Positions 23,182 through 44,919 are shown, numbered from the stretch's first letter. The stretch is 64,000 nt of DNA from Ridgeia piscesae (GCA_025642075.2 JAODUO010000879.1:46001-110000); one strand, 5' to 3'. Notes: a model not told the origin generated them from the letters alone. Program-made: numbers and translations.

Positions 23182-25569
23182 TATCTACACATATATCTCA
23201 ACAACAGTAAGAGGAACAATGTGACGAATGAAGTGGCCACACAAGGAACAAACGAAGTCTTAAATTTAATGCCAGTATTAACAATGCTGATAAGAGTAAG
23301 GCTATCAAATAACTCGCTTAACAAGTGTAGAATAATTATGGTTGTGTATTATTGTCAACTATGTTAAGTTGACAAATTAATGCTGGGATATTCTTCGTAT
23401 CCGTGCAGGATAGAACTTCTGATGATATTTATTTCACAATTTGTGCCAACCTTTATGAAACGATGTATTTTTGGATCGTATTTAATAATATACAGATTGA
23501 ATTGTATGTATATAATATAGAATACTAAATGTTTCCTCGTGGTTGAACAGACTTGCTTGTCTTCCTCTTCACATATTATTCTTGTATATCTGTAAAATGT
23601 AATGTTTGTCTGATTTGTGTGATTACATTCTTGTTGATGTGTTACGTTTTTAACATTTCATCATGTCATATCAAAACGTTGTATCGTGTTGCTTGTGTGC
23701 GTGCGAGCGAGCGTGTTATAATGCTGCTCACCACAATAGTTCTACACAAAGATGTGCACACTGGCACAGAAAGCTTGCTTTGATCAGGTGAAGCCTAGAC
23801 TGCAGCTGTCGATGCACTATAGTTCCGCAGAGCTTATGCCCTTATGTGTGATGCCAGTCACATCTGTGCAAGCACTTTACTCATTCCTTCACGGTATTCT
23901 TGAAATAGTAGTGTTTAACGGAGTTCGCAGAAAGAAGACTTCCAGGATACAAACTGAAAAGGTAGAAGAAGATTTGGCAGCATGAAGGACTGGACGGACG
24001 GTGAACTGTGTGTGTCTAGAGAGACTCCATGCAAGCAGGGATACACTGGACACGCCAACAGCCTGACCAACGAACTGAGTAAATGTGTCGGCATCCTACG
24101 GCTACAGCCGATGTCTTGTGATAAGTGACCGTTCTGTTTTGCCAGGCACCATTTTGTAGTTCCGGTACGGTTTGCTATTTTAGAGTACTGAAACGCTGTG
24201 GCAACATTTTAACATTAAAACCTGGTTATATGGTGTACAATCTACGTTACCATAACAAAACCTGCATGATGGGTACAATTAACATTAGATACGATCGACC
24301 GACAGACAGGACCGGTGCTGTTTACACACACACACACCAGCCGATTTGGGCGGACACACACCTACCGACTAGTTGGCGTAAAAGCAGTTGGCCGACTGCA
24401 GTCGATAGGTGTGTGCGCAACTTTACGTCGGCGTTATTGCGCCGATTAACGCCGATTCAAATGTTGAATCTGCAGTCGGTGTTAGAAAAGGAGGTATCCG
24501 GTGACAACTTGGCACCGCAGGCGTATATCCGTTGACGAGTTGGCTGGTGTGTGCACGATTTTTTCATAACCCGACGGTTGGCGGTAAGTTTGCCAATAAG
24601 AAATCATATGGCCTTCATGTGATAAACCTCGTCATATCTAAGCCCGGCGTATATTTTAGTTTTCAAGCCTACTCTGACCACAAGGTTTACATTTTTACTT
24701 TAACATTTTACTGACCTGGCGGGTAACCCAATGTTTTGAAAGTGGTATATTATGTTTGTCCTATTCCCGTTGACCCATTACCGTATTTTATTTATGCCGG
24801 CCGAAGTAACAAATAAATGTAATTTTGCCTTTGTTTCTCGCTTCCAATGGGATTCTCTATTTTATCTTGTGAAAAGCTACCGGGCGCATAAATTAAAAGC
24901 CTTACAAATCCGCAAAGCGGTGCTAGCGGTGAACAACGTTTTTGAGGATTTCGTCGGGTGTGACTGATTACATTTCAAGATAACTGTTAATTGGAACGGA
25001 TAAATATAAGATTCTTTATATAAATTACAGGTCGGCGCTAGGCATTTCTTTGCTGGAACACTTGCCAATTGCTGAAACCTTTTCGTGGTGAAGGCGGGTG
25101 GCGAAACTCCGTATTCCTACCTAACAAATTTCGTTTATTATACCGTTCGACTCGACAGTCGCTATCATGCATGACTGCACCGAGGGAAGCTTGTCAATTC
25201 ACCAGATGGCGCCACTGGGCACCCCCTCCTTCGATTAAGAATTTTTCAGAGAATGAGGGAGGTGGGTATTTGCTACCACTCCAAGTACAAATGCATGTAA
25301 ATGTCTGATGTCAATTTTGTCAAAAGTTCCTCCAATCTAACTGAATGTAAACGAATATAATGTAACTTTACCCTAAGAATAATATTAACCCTAAAACTAA
25401 CCCTAAGCTTACATATGTTTGTACATTGGAACAGTCACAAGAGTGCATTTGGACGTGGATGGGTAGCAAACAGCCATCGCTGAGAATGAGACCGAGTCTT
25501 GTGCAGTCTGAAGCCTCTAACTGGCGCCACTTCTCTCACCAGCAAAGTCGCCCTAACCACGCGAGTCAA
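23182..25569. other. BTBD19 3' flank; no recognised gene
   Basis: Two open stretches on the plus strand (24125-24535 and about 24752-24967) have coding-like composition, but I recognise no domain and no consistent exon structure. A 15-base inverted pair (ACACACCTAYCGACT) lies near 24355-24412. A diverged repeat with CCCTAA-like sequence at 25310-25470 resembles one at 36060-36220. Confidence 0.4.
25310..25470. repeat. dispersed repeat with CCCTAA-like tract, copy 1
   Basis: Shares GATGTCAATTTTGTCAAAAG, a CCCTAA-type tract and a GGGTAGCAAACAGCCAT word with the segment at 36060-36220, in the same order. The family is unknown. Confidence 0.45.
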
Positions 25570-26196
25570 CAGACGTCGTATCTGCTACAGCCTCAGTAGC
25601 AGAGTCGCAACGTTCATCGTATCTGCTACAGCCTCAGTAGCAGAGTCGCAACGTTCATCGTATCTGCTACAGCCCTCAAATAAGCCAGAAATCGGGGAAA
25701 CGTTCATCGTATCTGCTACAGCCTCAGTAGCAGAGTCGCAACGTTCATCGTATCTGCTACAGCCTCAGTAGCAGAGTCGCAACGTTCATCGTATCTGCTA
25801 CAGCCTCAGTAGCAGAGTCGCAACGTTCATCGTATCTGCTACAGCCTCAGTAGCAGAGTCGCGACGTTCATCGTATCTGCTACAGCCTCAGTAGCAGAGT
25901 CGCGACGTTCATCGTATCTGCTACAGCCTCAGTAGCAGAGTCGCGACGTTCATCGTATCTGCTACAGCCTCAGTAGCAGAGTCGCAACGTTCGTCGTATC
26001 TGCTACAGCCTCAGTAGCAGAGTCGCGACGTTCATCGTATCTGCTACAGCCTCAGTAGCAGAGTCGCAACGTTCATCGTATCTGCTACAGCCTCAGTAGC
26101 AGAGTCGCAACGTTCATCGTATCTGCTACAGCCTCAGTAGCAGAGTCGCGACGTTCATCGTATCTGCTACAGCCTCAGTAGCAGAATCGCGACGTT
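25570..26196. repeat. 41-bp minisatellite with an inverted repeat in each unit, ~15 copies
   Basis: ACGTTCATCGTATCTGCTAC recurs every 41 bases (for example 25611, 25652, 25701, 25742 and on to 26152). One unit near 25652 is interrupted by about 25 foreign bases. Each unit contains TCTGCTAC, then AGCCTCA, then GTAGCAGA, a perfect 8-base stem with a 7-base loop. Because 41 is not a multiple of three, a coding role is unlikely. Confidence 0.97.
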
Positions 26197-27325
26197 GTAT
26201 GTACTTTTCAGAAAGCAGCCCGAACCCTTGGACTTGTGGCATCAGACTACATCATTATAACGTTTTCAGTTGGAATTTAATCTATCAAAGCATAACTGTT
26301 TACATTCTTTGTTTAAGTGTGTTTCTCACTAAAGTTGGGACGGTTGTCGATGATAATTTAGAATCCCTAGCACCGCCTCAGTTCGCGGTACAATGGCGTA
26401 TTTCATACGTTTACAAACAGCACAATAGTAGCCAACAGTTTATACATTTATTGCACTGACTGACGATCTGGATCAATGATTTGGTATTGAGCTGAATTTT
26501 AAGATGTTCAAAGACGAAGAAAGCGATGACATGCCAAACGGCGCTCCATCCATTCCATAATCGAGGGGGGGGTTTGTCATTAGTTTCCTTACCTATTTAG
26601 TGCCGAACCAACTGCAGTTGAGGGATTACATTCAAGACATGCGCAGTTTGACTGTGTTTTCAGAACCAGTGTTTTATACATCAGTCATCGTATTTAGTGT
26701 TTATGCCGTGAAATTGGTGTTTTATTAAAGCTGCTCCCTCCACTCATTCGCGTAAAAATCGTTTGCTCCTAGTGATTTTTAGTAATTTCACAAACAGCGG
26801 AGGTATCACATACTCCCTAATGATTGCTTAGTTGGTTTATGCATACATGTTACTTCTTTTTTCTGAAATTAATAAAATAAATAAGAACTATTTCGATTTT
26901 CGTTTCGAATGAATCCGTTCGAAACTCTGTACGAAACGTAACTATGGAAATGGAGATTTGAGCGGAATACGCTTTAGTCTTCACGCGAACGAGACTTGGG
27001 GGCGAGATTGACCTTCATCATGTCGAGTTGTTTACGTTTAGGAACAGCGAGTTTAGGCACAAACATGATTTTTATATGCCACCAACACGGCAAATTAAGC
27101 AGACAAAGACAGCATCGACTCATGATTGGGAAAGAATATGGAACCAAGCAGTGAATAGCATGACTTCGGAACAGTGACAGTCACAGTGCCCTGGCTTTGC
27201 AAGCTATAATAACGTGTCGTGGGCCGGCGAACTGGCAATTCGACTACATTGTCAACATGAAGCGTTCGCATTGCATGTTCTTCCAGATAGGTTAGTAATT
27301 ACGAATTGCTCAGCTATAATCACGT

Positions 27326-27396
<71 letters not shown>

Positions 27397-28514
27397 GAGT
27401 ATACGTCATTGAGATTCCTGTTGTTTTTATTAAATTTATGTTATTGTTTACCTTCAACCTTAGCACTTATTCAGCCAATGCCATGGTACGACAAAATACC
27501 AAGTCCAAGGTATGGCTATGCTACGAGTATGATTACGCCAGGCATAGACTATGGCCTATACTTAGATAACTACGACACGTCAGTGATTGATTATAATACT
27601 GTAACTATGTAATGTTTATGTCACATATGGTATGTAGCAGGTTTATAATATAAATGCATTATAAGTGATCCGTAACAGTTGCACTTAGGCCTTCGTTATA
27701 CTTATTCATAATGACAATATTATAGTTATAATAATAATTTAATATATTAAGCAATGATGATAATGTGATCGTTCATAACATTGCAATTTTTTCAAGTACA
27801 TTAAAATTCAAATGTGTCACATTTTCAGAACTTGAGGTATCATCACCATAGGGCATGCGGAAAAGCTCATCAACTCAGGTAAATGAGTGTTGTAATATAC
27901 ATTAATTTACTCTCTCAACAAACCTTTTATAAAAATTGTACTGATGTATGTCATTTGTGAATCCAAGTGGCCTGGGGCCCTGTGGATGTGCCTCCCACAT
28001 TGTAGGAATTTGGTATGCCTGCAAACTTTTATAATAGGTCAATGCTAATGTGCTTCTATATTGTTTGAAATATGACCCAGTTTAAGTGATAATAATAAGT
28101 TGTGGCATTTTCCGATATCACCACTCCAGATGAGACAGTGGAAGCTGAAGCTATGCGGTATCAATAAAAATGTAGACTACACAATTTGGTTCAAAGGCCA
28201 GTAGACGATTTCTGAATCTGACCCTCTATGTGATATTTTATTTGTCTGTATTAATGGGTGGGTGTACTTGTTAAATTGTATATAAGTAAAGACATCATAA
28301 AGTAAAAACGTTTTACCAAAACTATTTCATGAAATTGACTCAAAATAATGGCAAGCACAATATAAGTATAACTACAGGTACAATCACTGCACTTGATATG
28401 ATGTATTTATTTCATCAGATAACAAGCAAAGCAGCATTAAAAAAAATTAAAACGTGTTAGATAAATGTAAAAGAGTTACTTTTATAAATATTCATATCAG
28501 CATCCAGCTGAGAT
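26197..28514. other. no recognised gene
   Basis: AT-rich, with a (TA)n tract. An open frame ending at 27612 runs through that tract and is probably chance. I see no domain on either strand. Confidence 0.4.
27327..27399. repeat. (TA)n microsatellite
   Basis: Alternating TA with minor interruptions. Confidence 0.95.
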
Positions 28515-28625
28515 TGAGTAATCGTACTCGTGTACTCATACTCGTGTACGAGTACTTTTTGAGTACTCGTACTCGAGTACGAAGCAAAGTAATCGTCCTC
28601 GAGTAGATTGGCAAAGTAATTGTAC
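28515..28625. repeat. TACTCG-rich imperfect repeat, copy 1
   Basis: Dense GTACTCG and CTCGAGTAC words with AAAGTAAT spacers. The same words, in the same orientation, recur at 30810-30990. The Tyr/Glu-rich open frames here are by-products of the repeat. Confidence 0.7.
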
Positions 28626-29055
28626 TCACGATTACTTCTCACGATTATATTTTTTCATATGAACAGTTGCAAGCAAATATATTAGACAGATAAAAATGGC
28701 AATATTAGAAGTAATCTAATAAATGTAATAATAATCGAGGTATTCAAAATAGTCAGTCAGATTTCTCTAATTAATACCTTCTCTTCCCAGAGAAGCCACA
28801 TCACATACAAGTTAAATTGTGACAGTCTCTGGGAAGCACTGCAGGAAAGAGGAGATAAGCATCCCCTAACAGCTTGCTTTGTAATTTTAGAAGCCAGGCC
28901 ACAGCCCCACCTGCCTTGTTTGCTCTGTCAGTATGGTGTGAATGACTGGTCATATTTCCAACATCCAGAAGCCTGACTGGGTCTGGGCGGTTAGCTGCTA
29001 AATCCCTGTCTATTATGTTCAATTAAGTGCAAACTGTAAACCTGTCTAAATCCAC

Positions 29056-29205
29056 CGACCGACCGACCGACCGACCGACCGACCGACCGACCGACCGACC
29101 GACCGACCGACCGACCGACCGACCGACCGACCGACCGACCGACCGACCGACCGACCGACCGACCGACCGACCGACCGACCGACCTGACCGACCGACCGAC
29201 CGAGA
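29056..29205. repeat. (GACC)n microsatellite
   Basis: Tetranucleotide run with a minor break near 29185. Confidence 0.97.
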
Positions 29206-29230
29206 CAGACAGAGACAGACATACCTTTCA

Positions 29231-29331
29231 TGAGGTTGTTCTGATACTGGACCAGTCGTTGGCGTCTCTCGAACTGCAACTTCTGCATCATCGTCATCTC
29301 TTTGTGGTCATTGCCTGCCACAGCAAAGCCA
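29231..29331 (-). other. candidate orphan exon between GACC arrays
   Basis: On the minus strand this island reads FGFAVAGNDHKEMTMMQKLQ and then FERRQRLVQYQNNLMK. GGTCAG or GTGGCAG could act as acceptor upstream, and AAAGGTATGT fits a donor. Composition and charge pattern look like real coding sequence, but I cannot assign a family or find partner exons nearby. Confidence 0.25.
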
Positions 29332-29338
29332 AACTGAC

Positions 29339-29475
29339 CGATCGATCGACCGACCGACCGACCGACCGACCGACCGACCGACCGACCGACCGACCGACCG
29401 ACCGACCGACCGACCGACCGACCGACCGACCGACCGACCGACCGACCGACCGACCGACCGACCGACCGACCGACT

Positions 29476-29534
<59 letters not shown>

Positions 29535-29535
29535 T
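29339..29535. repeat. (GACC)n then (GACA)n microsatellite
   Basis: GACC run to about 29475, then GACA to 29535. Confidence 0.97.
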
Positions 29536-29635
29536 GGGCGGTTTGCTGCTAAATCCCTATCTATTATGTTCAATTAAGTGCAAACTGTAAACCTGTCTAA
29601 ATCCACAACTATTGTGGGTTGTCCCATCCAGACAT

Positions 29636-30446
29636 AGGGTCAAATACTTTGAAATGTATTTAAATACAAATATTCTTGAGGGATTAAAATACAATTACAA
29701 AAACTTTTTAAATATAAATGTATTTAAATATGAATACATTGAAGTTTTTCAAATACTTTTTTTTTACTTTTCATTTTGTATTACTATGTAGGTAAAAGAA
29801 AAGCAACACATATATTGATACATCTGTGATCGTTCACTACATTGCAATTTTTTCTCATATAATGACATACAGACCAGTGATAGGGAGTATTGTTATTGCT
29901 AACTGCTTCACAATGACAACTGACTGAAAGAGGTAAAGGCCAAATATAGTGTTTGTATGTTAAGCCAGGAGGTCCATAATAAAATGCCTGTTGCCCTCAG
30001 GAAGAGACACTGCTAATCATTGCTAGGATGTTGTAAGGAAGGCCTCAACTTCAAAGTGAGCCAGAAACCAGAATAGCCTGATGCCAGATTGTAGCCTGAC
30101 TAAAGAACAAGTGATATTGATTTCAAATACTGTTAGGTGCTAATCCATCCTCTGGCTCTGAGCAAATAAAGTTGTTGTCACTGCAGGGCCAGGGGGAAGC
30201 CTGTGTCTTCATCAGTAATTAGCACTGTTGGGTGAAGTTGCAGTGCATTAAGGTAATCAGTTTGGCAGGCATTACATGTGACAGTGAAAAAGAAATGTTG
30301 ATACTGACAATGTATTTGAAAAATATTTGAAAAAGTCAAATACTTTAGGAAAGTATTTAAATACAAATACTTTTAATTCCTAAACATCAAATACAAATAC
30401 TAAAAAAGTATTTAAATACTTTCAAATACAAATGTATTTGACCCTC
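29636..30446. mobile_element. MITE-like non-autonomous element
   Basis: Opens AGGGTCAAATAC and closes GTATTTGACCCT, giving inverted ends of about 12 bases. Both subterminal regions are dense in ATTTAAATAC and CAAATACAAATA words. There is no open frame of note inside. I could not find a convincing target-site duplication (flanks CCAGACAT and CATCTGAT). The end sequence is similar in style to non-autonomous hAT elements, but that is inference. Confidence 0.5.
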
Positions 30447-30809
30447 ATCTGATATACTACATATTTGAATTGGATACTCTTGAATATGCACCCCTGGTTT
30501 TGAAGTGTTGTTATTGTAATGTATTTGATCATGTATATTTGAAATTCTTAAATGCCTCCTATTTGTGTTTGATTCAGAAACCATAAATAAAATTATTAAT
30601 CCAGCATTAAATGATTCATCGAATACCTGAGAAAGTCGTCTAATTATTAATAATAATAACACCTGGATAGTGGATAGCAGTAATTAGTTAGAACATTAGT
30701 GACACAACAACAGAACAAGAATGACACCTAGGGATTCCATAAAGTCGCATTTATATTAGAAACAGGATATTCATTAAAGTAATCATGAAAGTAATCATGA
30801 TCACATTCT

Positions 30810-30990
30810 AATGTAATCGTACTTGAGTACATTGTAAAGTAATCGTACTCGTACTCGAGTACATTGTAAAGTAATCGCACTCGTACTCGAGTACATTTGT
30901 TGTCTGAGTACTTGTACTCGTAATCATACTCATGCATGTTCAAAGCATTCGTACTCGTACTCGAGTACATTTGTATTGTACTCACTCCAT
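30810..30990. repeat. TACTCG-rich imperfect repeat, copy 2
   Basis: About 37-base blocks of AAAGTAATCG, then TACTCGTACTCGAGTAC, then ATTGT repeat two to three times, as at 28515-28625. Confidence 0.7.
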
Positions 30991-30999
30991 CTCTGGCAT

Positions 31000-33900
31000 C
31001 CAGCACATGGTATATCAAATACTAATTAAGGTAGTTCAAAAACATGAATCCCATTCATTAGGTTTTCAAATGATGCCTTTCACAGAGAATACATTAGCTT
31101 TAGCAAACATGTGCTTAGTGATACATGTCATACGTGTCATGGGAAAATTGTTCAATATTATGAAAGAATTGTCGTACTAAAACATATTTCTGGAAATTTA
31201 CTTTTGCAAAGAGTTCACCCATAACACACACACACACAATTGTTACAGAAACATGTTGTAAATAGATATGATATACATACTATGTACATATAATAACATT
31301 ATGTACAGCACTTTGACCATGTTGGATATTGTGCTTTAGAAATAATAAATATATTACATAAAGTAACTAGATTATGCTTTATTATAAAAAAATCAGTAGA
31401 TATATATTTTTTTATTTAATGCTATGTATCTTTACACCTAAAAAGTAACTAAACTAGTCAGTGTCCTTGTCATGTGGCTGAGAGTTACATGTGCACTGCG
31501 ATATGTTTAGCTCAATTCTACTGACTAGAGATAGTGGTGAATACGTTTTCTTTTGTACAATTAGTATTTTCACATATTAATTTCAGTGTAGCGGTTTCCT
31601 ACATTAGTAGAAATGTTCAATATAATAGGTCTGTATTTGTATATATAACATTATATTACCATGGTATTGACTTTGGCTAAGTGTGCTGTCACATATAAAA
31701 TATCATACATGTCAGAGTCATGTTAATTGTCACTTTGTTTCTTGTATAGGCAGATGCGGATGTACAGTAAAATGCCAGGAAGCTGGTATGCAGTATCTTC
31801 AAAGAGAGTGAACTCACACAATGTCACCGATATCCAAGCTGATGTAGTTCACTAAAGAATGTCGAACCTGTCTAACAGTGTCGAGAGAGGTTGACCAAAG
31901 GCTTATGCCATGTTTGACAGACCCTGGCATCCACCGTTCCATCACCAACTGCAAAGCTAGTCAGGCTTCACCATATTCGCATGTCAAGCACTCTGCATTC
32001 TGTCAGTTAGGGTATCTGACCGGCATGGAAGCCAGTGTACACACCACCAGTACTGTGGAGTCTGTCATGATGCAACACACAGTACAACTCGGATCACTTC
32101 ACTTGGTCGACATTCAAATACTTGACATTTAATATGCAGCATATTGCATGGCTCATTGTTGTATAATCTTGTCCACAAATACAACTGTTCTGTATAGCAT
32201 ATTAACTTGTTGAACTAGTGGTAGTAAGCATTGTTCAGTTTCTTGTTGACCTGTAGAGAAAAGCATGTATTCAATTTCAGTAAACAAAAAAACATGCATC
32301 ATGGTAGTGGAGTTGGGAGTAAATAATGATGCCATGTAATAATTATTACATGGTGTACACATATTCATTTTTGACATTTTATGTCAAACATGAATATATG
32401 AGGTTGTTTGGTCAAAGCAAATGTTGGAAATGACAAAATAAGGTTATTGTGATGACAACACCATATTCCCTCAGAAAATATTCAAGCATTCATAATATCT
32501 ATGTCTACCTTCTTCAACACTGTATTATTGATATTTTTTTAGTCATCGCTGCAGTATTTACCCTGCTATATGATGAGTGAGGTGGACCACCTCAGTGTTT
32601 TTCTAAGCCAATTTGCTCAAAATATGCTTCTTAGGTATTTCTTGCTATAAACATGTTTACACTTGTAGCTGTGCATTTGTTTCCTCTCTATTTCCAGGGA
32701 ATAAGTTAAAACATCCTTCAGAACACAACATTTTGAAGGTAATTTTAAAAATGGATCTACGTAGCCATGCCCCCGACTCACATAGTGCATGTGCATTAAT
32801 GTCTGTGTTGACACACTGGGTATAATATGCATTATACAAGACTAACAAGAGCAAAGGTCATTTTAGTTTTCCATGTTCAAGATAATATGTGAATGAAAAC
32901 AATGTGTATTTAAATGGACATATTAAACTATTTTTTTATAATTTATACGTTGTTGATTGTTGAAATGTTTAAATTACCTGGATTGATCAGATATGAGACT
33001 CCAACAGACTACATATCCTCCCGGCATTTGCCATACCCATGTGACTGCCTTAATCTTAGCCACTCCTCTGCCTTGTCTCACTTTTGCATTGTAGTGTGGC
33101 CTGTAGCAATATTATAATTCGAATATATGATGCATTCATATAATGCTGTGATGAAAATGTTGATAAATATTTGAAAACAGCTGGCGTGTGAGTTTAAAGG
33201 TACCAGGTACATAGACTACAGCCAGGCATCATTGACTAAAATGGAAACAAGTGCAAGAATGTTATATGTAATACTTGCATGATATAATAATGTACACCTA
33301 TTGTATTAACATTTTAATCAATCATCGCTGTCATAAAAATCTAAATTATTTTGCATAAAATGTAATGGAAATAACAACATTCAGTAATAGTACTGAAATG
33401 TTAGTCGCAAAACACTGTTTTAATAATTGTGAGATTAATGTAATTCTCCGTTTGACGTTCTGTTAACGAGATAACGGATGCCTCCCCTAAAAATACTTCT
33501 TGCCCGACCAACAAGAGCCTACTACCAGTCCCCCATATCAATTTTATTTATCATTTCCTCCTTCCCGTCATCTATTCTCTGTGGATATGTACTTTCGCAA
33601 TTACTAAGTTTATTAACAAGATCCTGCGTAATCAAATACAATAACGATACATATCAACACAGGTTGTGTCTGGCTGAGTGATGCCGAGCGATATTGGCGA
33701 CTGTCAACTCAAACTGGCTTGCGTTGTCAGCGACACTGATAATCTTACAAGTTAGAGAATCCGCGTCGAGTAGACGTTCACAAGAGTGGATTAGCACCCG
33801 ACTACTCGCTCTTGTTGCTAACTGCGTTAATGCACTTAATCCGTACCTCCATTGAAGAATCACTTTGCCTTTGGAATCTTAGTCATGACGCGCAAAAGCA

Positions 33901-34800
33901 CGTGCGATTTGTTATTGTGCCGCAGTAGGTCGATCTCGCATAAAGCACGTGACCCAAAAAGCAAAGGACGTCGGCAGCTGCTGATTGTTTCGCCAGTTAT
34001 ACCCGGTGTAACGGCGATTCTTTTTTTACGATAAAAAATGACAAGTACGCATTAAAAAAATTAACTGACTGCATTTTTGTTAAACTATTAACACATTACA
34101 CATCTGGTCATAAAAGAACCGGTTTGGCGATTAGCAAACGAGTGGAGGGAGCAGCTTTAAATACATTAGAGTGTTCTTGTGTTGACCATAATTGCGGGGT
34201 GGCTTTATTTCCGATGTCACCGTGAAGCGAAATTCGATTGTGCTGATGTGCTGGAGCCATTTGGCATACACATAATACACGGTGCCGTACTCGATACTCT
34301 TTACCCAGAGTAAAAACCAACAGGACCAAGAACTGTTTCATTAACTGGTGCCTGTTCAGCCAAAAGAACTAACAGTGACTCTTAACAAACTTTCGTGCAT
34401 GCTGATATGGATATGTGTAAACGATAGTAAAGCCTTAATTTATTTTTTAGATCTATTTATTTTAATGTTTTAAACTATTTATTATTTTTTAATAAGTTTA
34501 GTCAAATAATGACATAAAATATTTTAAAGTCTTAAATTGTTTGAATTAGTTTTATAGATACATATCGTATATTCTCTACATTATAATTTATATTTACGCT
34601 AATGTCTTAAATTATATATTATTTTAATCTATTTTTACAAATATACTTTGCATGTTTTATGTACCCATTTCAATCTCTATGATTGCCCAGAGAGTGAAAT
34701 AAACTATTATACACACACGCACACACCACATGCACACACACCACTCGCACGCGCGCGCGCAGATTATGTGATTGACGTTTGAGTGTATTGTTGTCGGTGC
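31000..34800. other. no recognised gene
   Basis: AT-rich sequence without a supportable exon. Two CACGTG E-boxes lie at 33899 and 33946. An open frame at 31878-32132 (+) has no recognisable domain. A CA/GCGC microsatellite lies at 34711-34762, and an AATAAA on the plus strand at 34801. Confidence 0.4.
34711..34762. repeat. (CA)n/(CG)n microsatellite
   Basis: CACACACGCACACACC passing into CGCGCGCG. Confidence 0.85.
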
Positions 34801-34835
34801 AATAAAACATAAGCTCAATAATTATCATTTCATCG

Positions 34836-34841
34836 TTTATT
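34836..34841 (-). terminator. candidate poly(A) signal for the LIM gene
   Basis: TTTATT on the plus strand reads AATAAA on the minus strand, about 1.5 kb past the LIM-gene stop codon. It would give a long 3' UTR. Other AT-rich sites nearby cannot be excluded. Confidence 0.25.
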
Positions 34842-36352
34842 TTGCCGTTCCAGTCCGGCTCATGTCATATATCATCGATGATGGACATCATCAACAAACT
34901 AAATACGCCACAAAGCAAACAATCATTAAAATATTATAATACACGAAGTGGCAACCTCCACAGTATACACAGTGACAACATGTAACACACTGTGCGATAC
35001 ATTCGACTGCGCGAATTGTTTTATTTGACGTTGATATTAAATCTCTCAGAGATAATGACTCTGATGATATATTCCGTAATCCGACATTGTCGATGATGAG
35101 ATGGCAAAACATATTTGACAGGTCATTAATCTAGCAACTATTCACTGTGAAGTTCATACAGGTCACACGGAACTGTAAATAGAGTGTGTATAATATTTAC
35201 AAACATTCAACATGTTCAGTAAACAGCAAATATAGTGCTATGTCACCAACAGTGTGACTCTGTGTCAAATGCAGATACTCAAAACATAAATATATTTCAC
35301 AATGGAATATCGGTATAGGCGAATTGAGCGACTCCACAAAACATGGGCCACTCTTATAAATACGTCCTTTCTACAGACAAGCCAGACACGATGCTAAACC
35401 AGGTCGTGTGACATATCTACATAAAACAACAAATCAGCTGACGCCACGTCAGCTAAATGTTTGGAAACCTCGGGTCCAGTGCTATGGGCAGGTCACGGGA
35501 CGCTGTGTGTCTCGTCACCTCTCGCACCTTATGAACTGTCGCGAGATTTGTATTGAGCCACCGAGTTGTGCTTGTGGTTGACTTCAGACGTACACGGGTC
35601 CTGCTTTACCGGGGCCGTTCTGTGCGGGAGACCTGCAATGGACAATGGGACAAATATACGTAGCTGCATACGACACATCAAGTGTCAGTTGACATCATAA
35701 ATAAATGAGACAGCTTCCAAGCAAAGTTTAACAATGACGCGACCTTGTATTCCCATCATTGTTACTGCGTAGACTTGCTATATATATAAATATACTGCTA
35801 CTCAACACCTTCACTGACGTCATGTATATATACAATCACCTATATCAAAGAAAAATAAACAAGGTGAATTAACCTGATCATAAGCACACATCTTATCTTT
35901 CGAGTCGTCACACGGTGCTTTTACTAGCATAATGAATGCGATAACCTACATTAGCAAAGAACAAACAAGATGAATTCACCGATGTGTACCTAACCAAGAA
36001 CATACATCTTAGTTTTGGAGGTGGCTACGTGCTCACGTACACATGCAGGTAAAACACCTAATGTCAATCTTATCAAAAGTACCTTCAACCTAACACTAAC
36101 ACTAACACTAACAGAAAACCTAACCCTAAACCTAACCCTAAACCTTATTCCACATAAGAACACAACAAAATGAACATTTGTACGTGAGTGGTTAGCAAGT
36201 AGCCATTGTCCTTAGCTTTCTGGTCGGAGTTACACTGCAGCTAGGAACAAGTGAGACTACCTGTAGGCGGCCAATGGCGTGGCCCTGGCTAGGAACAAGT
36301 TAGACTACCTGTAGGCGGCCAATGGCGTGGCCCTGGCTAGGAACAAGTGAGA
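34842..36352 (-). other. LIM gene 3' flank / probable 3' UTR
   Basis: No coding exon is seen. It includes the second CCCTAA-containing dispersed repeat (36060-36220) and two extra copies of the terminal 48-bp block of the LIM gene at 36240-36335. Confidence 0.4.
36060..36220. repeat. dispersed repeat with CCCTAA-like tract, copy 2
   Basis: AATGTCAATCTTATCAAAAG, CTAACACTAACAC, AACCTAACCCTAAACCTAAC, then GGTTAGCAAGTAGCCAT. The same block order occurs at 25310-25470. Confidence 0.45.

Positions 36353-44919
<8,567 letters not shown>

Larger units (their letters stand above)
28984..29607. repeat. ~551-bp duplication flanking GACC/GACA microsatellites
   Basis: About 72 bases (GGGCGGTTAGCTGCTAAATC through ACCTGTCTAAATCCAC) at 28984-29055 recur with few changes at 29535-29606. 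Between them are (GACC)n at 29056-29205, a 110-base unique island, a second (GACC)n and a (GACA)n tract. This suggests a tandem duplication followed by microsatellite growth. Confidence 0.85.

Noticed and set aside
24125..24967. Gene downstream of BTBD19
   Set aside because: Open stretches look mildly coding-like, but I recognise no family and cannot build a consistent exon chain.
29027..29573. DRPT and SVGR repeat ORFs
   Set aside because: Products of GACC/GACA microsatellites.
33899..33951. Two CACGTG E-boxes as a promoter
   Set aside because: No recognised gene starts nearby; two 6-mers 47 bases apart are weak evidence.
36118..36150. Telomere or chromosome-end signal
   Set aside because: Short, imperfect CCCTAA tract embedded in a dispersed repeat with unique sequence on both sides.
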